The notes under the pieces: model-generated
Seen by the model: the letters and a program-made list of their open reading frames with translations, nothing else
What the model was told of the DNA's origin: nothing
Databases searched by the model: none
Origin: CANLWN01 sp039815505
Lineage (GTDB): Bacteria > Bacteroidota > Bacteroidia > Flavobacteriales > Flavobacteriaceae
DNA length: 8,364 nucleotides
Direction: 5' to 3'
NCBI GenBank assembly: GCA_039815505.1
Contig: JBCBZE010000137.1
Span: 1 to 8,364 of the forward strand
Made by a program: the position numbers and the translations under genes
Shown: one piece after another, positions 1-5,404 of the stretch
Position numbering within the stretch: the first letter of the stretch is position 1
Layout of the letters: the number at the start of each line of letters is the position of its first letter

Positions 1-429
1 GAAGATTTTTATGGTAAAGTTGAGTTGATTACCCAAAGAAAGGAAATAATGCATACCCTTGGTTGGGATTGGGGCGTAGATTTTTTATTGCCAGATGTTG
101 TTGTGTGTCCCCAATGCAAAAAGGATGTGATCGAAGGAATAGACCCGGCTACCTTTTACGGAGAAAACACTATGGAACAGGACCCTAATGAAATTACGTT
201 TTTGCAAAGAATACAGGAAGGTATTCCACTATGGGAGTCCGGTACGGACATCTATCTTAAATGCCATCATTGCAGCGTGCTAAGCCCCATTGAAAATTAT
301 GGATACAACAACAGTTTAATTTTCACCAATTTCGCCATCATTTTTTGGAACTGGCCAGAACTGAAGAGCGAATTCAAAAGTACGCTCAAGGATATCTTAG
401 GTAAAGACGTACTATTGATCGATAGATAA
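1..429 (+). CDS. Hypothetical protein with two Cys pairs (5' end outside window)
   Basis: The frame is open from the first base of the window, so the start probably lies upstream. In-window alternatives are TTG at 25 and ATG at 49, but the codons before them (EDFYGKVE...) read like protein. I do not recognise the family. Visible are a CPQC pair (codons at about 106-117) and a CHHC pair (about 262-273), some 48 residues apart, which together could bind one zinc as a split zinc-ribbon-like site. Both halves are rich in aromatics: a GWDWGVDFLLPD stretch before the first pair and FWNWPEL after the second. There is no signal peptide or membrane segment in the visible part, so a soluble cytoplasmic protein is likely. 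It ends in TAA at 427-429 with no obvious terminator behind it. Function unknown; an immunity-like or small metal-binding protein is only a guess. Confidence 0.7.
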   Translation, partial: EDFYGKVELITQRKEIMHTLGWDWGVDFLLPDVVVCPQCKKDVIEGIDPATFYGENTMEQDPNEITFLQRIQEGIPLWESGTDIYLKCHHCSVLSPIENYGYNNSLIFTNFAIIFWNWPELKSEFKSTLKDILGKDVLLIDR

Positions 430-464
430 GAACAATACACCACAAGTGATATAGTTCTCAGCGA

Positions 465-497
465 TTTGATTGCGCGAAAGAACTTTTAGTACCTTTA
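465..497 (+). promoter_or_regulatory. Candidate Bacteroidota promoter for the VOC gene
   Basis: TTTG at 465-468 is followed after 21 nt by TACCTTTA at 490-497. This is one mismatch from the Bacteroidota -7 element TAnnTTTG and lies within the usual 17-23 nt spacing from the -33 TTTG. Transcription would start near 504, giving a leader of about 60 nt before the ATG at 563. It is predicted from motif match only. Confidence 0.4.
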
Positions 498-562
498 AAA
501 AAGCTTGTTTCCCATAGTTCAACATATACCATGAGTCGGAAGCGAAACATATAAATGAACGT

Positions 563-943
563 ATGAACTTAAACCAAATAACCGTGCCATCCACGGATCT
601 AGAACGATCAATCCCCTTCTATCAAAAGCTAGGGCTAAAATTAATTGTAGAAGCACTCCCCCATTACGCAAGATTCGAATGCCCAAACGGCAACTCAACT
701 TTTTCAATACATCAAACCGAAAATTTACCAAAGGGAGATGGAATTTATGTCTATTTTGAATGTGATCGTCTAGACGAATATGTACACGAACTTATAGAAA
801 AAGGAATTGTATTTGATCAGAAGCCTACCGATCAAAAATGGTTATGGAGGGAAGCAAGACTAAAAGATGTTGATGGAAATCAACTGATACTATTTTATGG
901 GGGAGAAAATAGATTGAATCCGCCCTGGAGAATCAAACGGTAA
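563..943 (+). CDS. VOC family (glyoxalase/bleomycin-resistance fold) protein
   Basis: This 126-residue protein carries one vicinal-oxygen-chelate module with two beta-alpha-beta-beta-beta halves. The first half opens with MNLNQITVPSTDLERSIPFY, the typical strand followed by a helix with D-x-x-x-S-x-x-F-Y. The second half opens near IYVYFEC (61-67) and ends with KDVDGNQLILFY (101-112), the usual D-x-DGN-x-x-x-x-Y closing strand. Full-length family members end at about this point (NPPWRI). The residues that bind metal in glyoxalase-type members look partly replaced: Gln5 stands where His is common, and Ile109 where the last Glu is common. An active glyoxalase I is therefore unlikely; a small-molecule-binding or unassigned lyase/dioxygenase-like role is possible. 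It is probably a homodimer in the cytoplasm. The ATG at 563 is chosen because the ATG at 555 is out of frame and runs at once into a stop. The substrate cannot be told from the sequence. Confidence 0.88.
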   Translation: MNLNQITVPSTDLERSIPFYQKLGLKLIVEALPHYARFECPNGNSTFSIHQTENLPKGDGIYVYFECDRLDEYVHELIEKGIVFDQKPTDQKWLWREARLKDVDGNQLILFYGGENRLNPPWRIKR

Positions 944-961
944 GCGAAAGTTGGGGAACAG

Positions 962-1087
962 ATGTATGGATATAACCCTGATACTATGGGATTGGTGCGG
1001 TTTGGGCGCTCGTTTCATAATGCGCGGAAAATACAATGCGTAGGCATCTGGAAACTTCCACAAAGGCAATACAAATTGATAAACTAA
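962..1087 (+). CDS. Possible 41-aa basic small ORF downstream of the VOC gene
   Basis: An ATG at 962 opens 41 codons ending in TAA at 1085-1087. The product is basic, with no Asp or Glu after residue 7 and many Arg and Lys (RFGRSFHNARK, then WKLPQRQYKL). It is in the same frame as the VOC gene and begins 18 nt after that stop codon. I recognise no family. An ORF of this size can arise by chance in a 214-base gap, and nothing here proves translation. It could also be a decayed 3' remnant of an older gene. The rest of the 944-1157 gap holds a short palindrome at 1127-1140. Confidence 0.15.
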   Translation: MYGYNPDTMGLVRFGRSFHNARKIQCVGIWKLPQRQYKLIN

Positions 1088-1126
1088 ATTAGACCTTAAA
1101 AAAATTCATGCAACAAAGCACACAAC

Positions 1127-1140
1127 GTTTTGTTCAAAAC
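1127..1140. repeat. Short perfect inverted repeat before the GH16 gene
   Basis: GTTTTG-TT-CAAAAC forms two 6-base arms around a 2-base centre and ends 17 nt before the GH16 start codon. It is symmetrical and AT-rich, as dimeric regulators often prefer, so it could be an operator. No clear TAnnTTTG element is visible between 1075 and 1157, so the promoter position, and with it the operator idea, remain open. Confidence 0.3.
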
Positions 1141-1157
1141 TTAAAATCAAATACGAT

Positions 1158-2033
1158 ATGGGTAAAACAACACTAATTTCTGTTCTGACAATCGCAGGAT
1201 TGTTCTTTTTTGTATATCATATGGATATACATCCCAACAACGTTAAACATGATTCCATGGGTACGGTTAAAAATAGTACGGGTCCTAAGTATAGCTCTTT
1301 AGTATGGGCCGATGAATTTAATGATAGCGGACCTGTAGATTCCGAGAAATGGTTTCTCCAGACCCAGCTTCCTCCAGGAGGCAGTTGGTGGGGCGGTTTA
1401 ATTCAGCATTATACGGACAGACAGGTCAATACTTATATAAAAAACGGTCATTTGAATCTGGTCGCTAAAAAAGAAACGTTTGAAGATCAAGGGGAAATCA
1501 AACACTATACATCGGCCAGATTAAATTCTAAATTTGCTTTCACTTATGGCCGAATAGAAATTAGAGCAAAGTTGCCAACAGGTAACGGAACTTGGCCGGC
1601 TATTTGGATGCTCAATAAAAATATTGACGAAGATGGCGCATATTGGGACAATTCCGGTTTTGGAACCACCAAGTGGCCCAAATGTGGCGAGATAGATATA
1701 CTGGAACATTGGGGCAAGAACCAAGATTACATTTCAAGTGCCGTACATAACGGCTCAAGTTATGGTTACAAAGTGAAGAATCTTGGCGGTCAAAAAATAG
1801 ACAGTGTTTCCAGCAAATTTCATACGTATACGTTGGAATGGTCCAAAGAGAAAATGGTATTTAGCGTTGATGATGTTGCGCATTTTAGCTACGAACCATC
1901 TATCAAAAATTCCGATACCTGGCCTTATGATTCCGACTACTACATAATTTTGAACATAGCGATAGAACCCGATATTGACCCTGAGTTCATGCAAAGTGCC
2001 ATGGAAGTGGATTATATACGGGTGTATCAATAA
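1158..2033 (+). CDS. Glycoside hydrolase family 16, laminarinase-like endo-beta-1,3-glucanase
   Basis: Predicted to cleave internal bonds of beta-1,3- or mixed beta-1,3/1,4-glucans such as laminarin, with retention of configuration, outside the cytoplasm. Residues 4-20 are a hydrophobic stretch after Lys3 with neither a lipobox Cys nor a clear cleavage site, so it is either an uncleaved membrane anchor or a poor signal peptide. The jelly-roll domain runs from about 47 (LVWADEFN) to the end (MEVDYIRVYQ). The catalytic signature is GEIDILEHWG (177-186): nucleophile Glu178, Asp180 and acid/base Glu183 in the ExDxxE spacing of the beta-bulge type used by laminarinases. GRIEIRAKLPTGNGTWPAIWML (131-152) and SAVH (194-197) are further family landmarks. 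At 291 residues it is a single catalytic domain with no carbohydrate-binding module or type 9 secretion tail. No SusC/SusD pair is nearby, so it is not in a visible polysaccharide utilization locus. kappa-Carrageenase or porphyranase activity is less likely. Confidence 0.93.
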   Translation: MGKTTLISVLTIAGLFFFVYHMDIHPNNVKHDSMGTVKNSTGPKYSSLVWADEFNDSGPVDSEKWFLQTQLPPGGSWWGGLIQHYTDRQVNTYIKNGHLNLVAKKETFEDQGEIKHYTSARLNSKFAFTYGRIEIRAKLPTGNGTWPAIWMLNKNIDEDGAYWDNSGFGTTKWPKCGEIDILEHWGKNQDYISSAVHNGSSYGYKVKNLGGQKIDSVSSKFHTYTLEWSKEKMVFSVDDVAHFSYEPSIKNSDTWPYDSDYYIILNIAIEPDIDPEFMQSAMEVDYIRVYQ

Positions 2034-2203
2034 AATCTTGATGATGACAAACAAGTAAATGTAAAGGCCGGTTGCAATGGAGTCCTTACAGGCTATTTCC
2101 GGATTCTCTGTATAAACGGCTTGTTTCTTACCGAACCATAAAACTAAACGACTACGACCCTTACTGTTACGCTCATCTTGTACAAATAAATTTTATAAAA
2201 ATT

Positions 2204-2223
2204 GCGCAAGTGAACACTTTCGC
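2204..2223. promoter_or_regulatory. Inverted repeat, candidate operator 1 of the ArsR operon
   Basis: GCGCAAGTG-AA-CACTTTCGC is a 20-base inverted repeat with 8 of 9 arm positions paired around a 2-base centre. It lies between the candidate -33 TTG (2202-2204) and the -7 element of the ArsR gene, a position where a bound dimer would block RNA polymerase. Its left arm GCAAGTGA (2206-2213) is the exact reverse complement of TCACTTGC (2240-2247) in the second site. Confidence 0.55.
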
Positions 2224-2224
2224 A

Positions 2225-2232
2225 TATATTAG
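2225..2232 (+). promoter_or_regulatory. Candidate -7 promoter element for the ArsR operon
   Basis: TATATTAG at 2225-2232 resembles the Bacteroidota TAnnTTTG element with one mismatch (A for the third T). A TTG lies 20 nt upstream at 2202-2204. Transcription would begin near 2239, about 20 nt before the tandem ATGs. The element sits exactly between the two inverted repeats, which supports both calls. Confidence 0.45.
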
Positions 2233-2247
2233 CAAGCAATCACTTGC
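2232..2247. promoter_or_regulatory. Inverted repeat, candidate operator 2 of the ArsR operon
   Basis: GCAAG-CAATCA-CTTGC has perfect 5-base arms around 6 bases and overlaps the predicted transcription start. It shares the GCAAG/CTTGC half-site with the repeat at 2204-2223. It is best read as a second binding site for the repressor encoded immediately downstream. Confidence 0.5.
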
Positions 2248-2260
2248 ATATTAAATAAAG

Positions 2261-2593
2261 ATGATGAGAAGAGATGTGTTTAACGCTTTAGCGGATCCAA
2301 CAAGAAGGAGCATTCTTATGGCCTTAACCGGTAAATCACAGAATGTCAATACATTGGCTGACAATTTCAACATGACCAGACAGGCGGTATCATTACATAT
2401 CAAATACTTGGAAGAGTGTGGTGTTATTAGCGTAAAAAAAGAAGGTAGGGAACGTCATTGCAAACTTGAGGCTGAAAAGCTGGTAGAAGTAGGTGACTGG
2501 TTAGCGCCTTTTAGAAAAATGTGGACCAAAAAATTCAATCAACTCGATGAGCTCTTGGAAGAATTACATTCAACGTCTAAAAAGAGAGTATAA
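2261..2593 (+). CDS. ArsR family winged-helix repressor paired with an SRPBCC gene
   Basis: This 110-residue DNA-binding protein is built almost entirely of a winged helix. It opens with FNALADPTRRSILMAL (7-22), the classic ArsR first helix. The helix-turn-helix spans about 28-51 with recognition helix TRQAVSLHIKYLEE, and the wing about 54-69 (GVISVKKEGRERHCKL). The ELCVCDL-type metal site of arsenic or cadmium sensors is absent, so it is not a classical metal sensor; the lone Cys53 and Cys67 are not in that motif. It belongs to the ArsR group commonly encoded next to AHSA1/SRPBCC genes, as here with a 12-bp gap. The family acts as a dimer on inverted repeats, and two such repeats flank its own promoter, so it is probably autorepressing. 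The start may be either tandem ATG (2261 or 2264). The inducer is unknown. Confidence 0.92.
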   Translation: MMRRDVFNALADPTRRSILMALTGKSQNVNTLADNFNMTRQAVSLHIKYLEECGVISVKKEGRERHCKLEAEKLVEVGDWLAPFRKMWTKKFNQLDELLEELHSTSKKRV

Positions 2594-2605
2594 AATACAG
2601 CTAAT

Positions 2606-3046
2606 ATGGAAAGTAAACCATTGATCATAGAACAGGAATTCAACGCGCCCGTAACGCTGGTATGGCGTGCAATCACTGAAAAGGAACTCATGAAAAAGTG
2701 GTATTTTGATATCTCGGATTTCAAACCGGAAGTGGGTAACAAGTTTCAGTTTGAGGGCGGTGAGAAGGGTAAGCGCTATGTACATTTATGTGAAGTGTTA
2801 GAAGTAATCCCTTTTAAAAAACTAAAGTACTCTTGGAAATATAAAGGAAACGAAGGGCTTTCATTCGTCACTTTTGAATTATCGTCTTCCGAAAAAAAAA
2901 CCAAAGTAAGACTTATCCATGAAGGACTTGAAACATTTACAAACCCGGATCTTGCCAAAGGCAATTTCGTTGGCGGATGGCAGTATCTCATTCAAAAGTC
3001 TTTAAAGAAATTCGTGGAAAACGGAGAGGAACTTAGATATTGGTAA
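2606..3046 (+). CDS. SRPBCC domain protein, AHSA1 (Hsp90 ATPase activator homologue 1-like) family
   Basis: A 146-residue single-domain START/SRPBCC-fold protein. The opening EQEFNAPVTLVWRAITEKE (9-27) followed by MKKWYF is the family N-terminal strand-helix with the Trp-rich turn. GGWQYLIQKSLKKFVE (123-138) is the long C-terminal helix that closes the hydrophobic cavity. The fold binds small hydrophobic ligands. Despite the name, bacterial members are not shown to act on Hsp90, and no enzymatic function can be assigned. It follows the ArsR gene by 12 bp, a pairing seen widely in bacteria, which suggests that it binds or modifies the signal the repressor senses. There is no signal peptide; cytoplasmic. 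A run of nine A (2892-2900) inside the gene keeps the frame intact. Length and ends match the family, so it appears functional. Confidence 0.92.
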   Translation: MESKPLIIEQEFNAPVTLVWRAITEKELMKKWYFDISDFKPEVGNKFQFEGGEKGKRYVHLCEVLEVIPFKKLKYSWKYKGNEGLSFVTFELSSSEKKTKVRLIHEGLETFTNPDLAKGNFVGGWQYLIQKSLKKFVENGEELRYW

Positions 3047-3090
3047 CATACATAACAAGGGGTATAGCAACTAACGCAAACTAATTAAAA

Positions 3091-4287
3091 TTGAAAAACA
3101 TTTATTTAATTATTGCCGTATTAATAACAGCATGCAATGGTGCTCCCATATCATCTGAAATGGGGATCGATTATCCGGGAAAGGAAAATCCCGGTGAAAT
3201 ACCCATAATTTTTGGAGAAGGAATTGTTTCAAAAAAGAACAGATTTGAAATGGGCCTTACCATTTCACCCAACGGTAAAAGCATGGCGTTTGGCATTGCC
3301 CATGAATCCAAAGCGGAAGAAACCTGTATATATTTGATGAACTATATAAACAAAGGATGGACCGACCCTGATAAAACTTTTCTTCCCGATAATGTAAACA
3401 CCTTTTTCCCTATGTTCGGTCCTTTGGGCAAGGAACTTTATTTTGTCAAATCCGTGAATGGCTTGGAAACCGATTTATGGGTCGCAAAGTATGAAAACTA
3501 TAAGGCCACTTCCCCGATACCATTGGACACTATATTCAATTCACGTTCCAGGGAAGCTGGTCATGGAAAATCTAATGATGGAACGTTCTACTTTACCTCC
3601 AACAGGGATGATCAGCATCAATGTTGTGGGGATATTTATTATGCTGGACTAGGGCCCAACGGATATAAGAACGTACAAAAAGTGCCTAACGTTAATTCCA
3701 CGGCGGATGAAGAAAGTCTGTACGTAGGGCCAAAGGGAGATTACTTAATCATTCAATCATGGAAAAACGAATATGGCACCAAACATGATCTGTATATCAG
3801 TTATAAAAACAAAAATGGGTCTTGGTCCGTACCAGAGCGGCTGAACGACCATATCAATAGCAGTGAAATTGAACAGCGACCCTTTGTATCTCCTGAAAAT
3901 AAATTCTTATTTTTTAGTAGAATGAGCGTAACACAGATGAATGGAGAAGACATGTACGAATCGGACATCTATTGGGTAAGCACTGCATCCATCTTTGGGC
4001 CATACCTTTACAATACAATGATCAAATATGAACCAACATATAATGAACCTTTTAAAATAGACCTTCCCAAAGACCTGTTTAAGGATATAGATGATGTAGC
4101 TTTGACATACAAGGCTTCTTTAGCATCTGGAACGGAATTACCTGAATGGATACAATTTGACCCCTCCAATTTTTCATTGACGGGCAAATGGAACTCTAGG
4201 GAAGATGTCAAAATCAAAATAGTGGCTACTGATAGTTTTGGAAACGAAGGTGTTTTTACCCTTACATTGAATGAAAAAAAAATATAA
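3091..4287 (+). CDS. Lipoprotein with PD40/TolB-like beta-propeller and C-terminal cadherin-like domain
   Basis: A 398-residue envelope lipoprotein starting at TTG. This start is forced: an in-frame stop lies at 3082-3084, and the codons after TTG encode a lipoprotein signal, MKNIYLIIAVLITAC, with lipidated Cys15 in the lipobox ITAC. The next in-frame ATG would discard that signal. Five propeller-type repeats are visible: SPNGKSMAFG (59-68), GPLGKELYFV (110-119), SNDGTFYFTSNRD (161-173), GPKGDYLIIQSWKNE (213-227) and SPENKFLFFSR (267-277), the usual PD40 pattern. Residues about 325-394 (DIDDVALTYKASL, LPEWIQFDP, LTGKW, VATDSFGNEG) look like a dystroglycan-type cadherin/putative-Ig module, a known calcium- or carbohydrate-associated fold. 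The residues after Cys15 (NGAPISS) lack the acidic surface-export signal of Bacteroidota, so it may face the periplasm. It lies 44 bp after the SRPBCC gene and overlaps the next gene by 17 bp. Likely binding partner unknown. Confidence 0.85.
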   Translation: MKNIYLIIAVLITACNGAPISSEMGIDYPGKENPGEIPIIFGEGIVSKKNRFEMGLTISPNGKSMAFGIAHESKAEETCIYLMNYINKGWTDPDKTFLPDNVNTFFPMFGPLGKELYFVKSVNGLETDLWVAKYENYKATSPIPLDTIFNSRSREAGHGKSNDGTFYFTSNRDDQHQCCGDIYYAGLGPNGYKNVQKVPNVNSTADEESLYVGPKGDYLIIQSWKNEYGTKHDLYISYKNKNGSWSVPERLNDHINSSEIEQRPFVSPENKFLFFSRMSVTQMNGEDMYESDIYWVSTASIFGPYLYNTMIKYEPTYNEPFKIDLPKDLFKDIDDVALTYKASLASGTELPEWIQFDPSNFSLTGKWNSREDVKIKIVATDSFGNEGVFTLTLNEKKI

Positions 4288-4747
4288 CATACAGCTAAAC
4301 CTCTCCGACCGGGAACGTTCAAATCTCCGAAAAAATAAGGTCCGGATATCGGAAATTTTGGATTATGCGGTAAATGAACTGGAGGAAATACTGAGCGTTT
4401 CCCCGGAACGCGCGCGCGAAGTTTATGCTTTAGCCGATTTCCAAAGGATTCCCTCCATAGGAATACGATTTGCAGAGGATTTGACTTTTTTGGGATATTA
4501 CTCCGTTGACGAACTTAGAAATAAAGACAGGGCCCTATTAACGGACACTTTCGAAAAAAAGAAAGGATATAGCACGGATGTCTGCGTGGAAGATCAGTTT
4601 AGATTGGCCGTGCACTTTGCCAATACAAACGATTATTCAAAAAATTGGTGGGACTTTACCCAAGAAAGGAAAAAATTTAGGATTGAAATGGGCTATCCAA
4701 AAGATAGACCCAAAACAACGTGGCAGGAAATAGTCAAGAAAACATGA
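4271..4747 (+). CDS. Helix-hairpin-helix (Cdd1/pathogenicity-locus-like) protein
   Basis: A 158-residue soluble protein with a helix-hairpin-helix core at about 57-86: FQRIPSIGIRFAEDLTFLGYYSVDELRNKD in outline, with the IPSIG hairpin and a second LGYYSV turn. This resembles the Cdd1 'pathogenicity locus' family, which has HhH elements of the type that bind DNA backbone non-specifically. Cdd1 homologues are often only about 90 residues. Here there is an N-terminal helical extension (1-56, strongly charged) and a C-terminal segment with WWDFTQERK (126-134) after VEDQF. The family has no established function despite its name. The gene overlaps the propeller lipoprotein by 17 bp at an A9 tract, and its TGA overlaps the next ATG (ATGA), so translation is probably coupled on both sides. 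No signal peptide; cytoplasmic. The family call is from pattern memory and is good but not certain. Confidence 0.78.
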   Translation: MKKKYNIQLNLSDRERSNLRKNKVRISEILDYAVNELEEILSVSPERAREVYALADFQRIPSIGIRFAEDLTFLGYYSVDELRNKDRALLTDTFEKKKGYSTDVCVEDQFRLAVHFANTNDYSKNWWDFTQERKKFRIEMGYPKDRPKTTWQEIVKKT

Positions 4748-5346
4748 AAATACTTATCATCGGCGGAAACGGAACCATTGGAAAAAAAGTAAGCGCGCAC
4801 TTCTTGCATGATAACGAAGTACTAACGGCAGGAAGAACAAATGGAGATTTGCACGTAAACATTTCGGATAGCGAGTCTATTGACAAGTTATTTACACAAA
4901 CTGAGAATTTGGATGCCATTATCTGTGTCGCAGGGGAAGCCAAATGGGCCCACTTCAATGATCTTACGGAAACCGATTATTACATTGGTCTAAAAAGTAA
5001 GTTAATGGGGCAGGTGAATCTTGTACGCATAGGGCAACATTTTTTAAATCCTAATGGCTCTATAACCTTAACTACCGGAATATTGGCAGATGACCCAGTT
5101 GTTAAAACGGCAAGCGCGGCAATGGTTAACGGGGGCATACACAGTTTTGTAAAAGCCGCTTCTTTGGAAATGGTGAATGGTATACGCCTTAACGTTGTTT
5201 CATCCGGAATGGTAGAGGACGCCTATGAAAAGTACAAAGATTACTTTCCCGGTCATAACCCAATTCCCATGCCCAAAGTGATCAATGGATATGTGAGAAG
5301 TGTAAAAGGGAAAATAAATGGGGAGATTATACGCATTTATGATTAA
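4744..5346 (+). CDS. Short-chain dehydrogenase/reductase family protein lacking catalytic Tyr/Lys
   Basis: A 200-residue Rossmann-fold protein. MKILIIGGNGTIGKK gives the first strand and a glycine-rich nucleotide loop (GGNGTIG, 7-13), so NAD(P) binding is plausible; CVAG (61-64) stands where NNAG is usual. In classical SDRs the active site is Ser plus Y-x-x-x-K before a long helix. Aligned to that helix (here IHSFVKAASLEM), the Tyr position is Ala125 and the Lys position is Asn129. This agrees with the small Lin1944-like SDR subgroup, which I recall as lacking the typical active-site residues. It is also shorter than most SDRs (about 250). A binding or regulatory role, or unusual chemistry, is therefore more likely than ordinary alcohol/ketone oxidoreduction. 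The ATG at 4744 is preferred over an in-frame GTG at 4720 because it starts directly at the Rossmann strand and forms a 4-base overlap with the upstream stop. Confidence 0.88.
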   Translation: MKILIIGGNGTIGKKVSAHFLHDNEVLTAGRTNGDLHVNISDSESIDKLFTQTENLDAIICVAGEAKWAHFNDLTETDYYIGLKSKLMGQVNLVRIGQHFLNPNGSITLTTGILADDPVVKTASAAMVNGGIHSFVKAASLEMVNGIRLNVVSSGMVEDAYEKYKDYFPGHNPIPMPKVINGYVRSVKGKINGEIIRIYD

Positions 5347-5404
5347 AAGCAGCTTTTTACGCAACCTCTAGATACCAAAGGCATCTTGGGTAAAAGCCTA
5401 AACC

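Noticed and set aside
2072..2254. A 60-codon plus-strand frame between the GH16 and ArsR genes
   Set aside because: It runs through the ArsR promoter and both inverted repeats, has no recognisable motif, and its composition looks like translated non-coding AT-rich DNA. The 2034-2260 gap otherwise shows no clear GH16 terminator.
3175..3194. CCGGGA...TCCCGG stem with an 8-nt loop early in the lipoprotein gene
   Set aside because: It has no T-tract, lies within codons for two Pro-Gly pairs and is not placed where attenuation would be expected; coincidence is more likely.
4720..4743. GTG upstream start for the SDR gene
   Set aside because: It would add AGNSQEN before the Rossmann strand and lengthen the overlap to 28 bases; the ATG at 4744 gives the standard SDR beginning and a 4-base ATGA overlap.
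5347..5365. AAAAGC-A-GCTTTT symmetry after the SDR stop as a terminator
   Set aside because: The loop would be one base, so only an A/T stem remains; too weak to terminate. A real SDR-DUF4377 transcript break cannot be excluded but is not shown.
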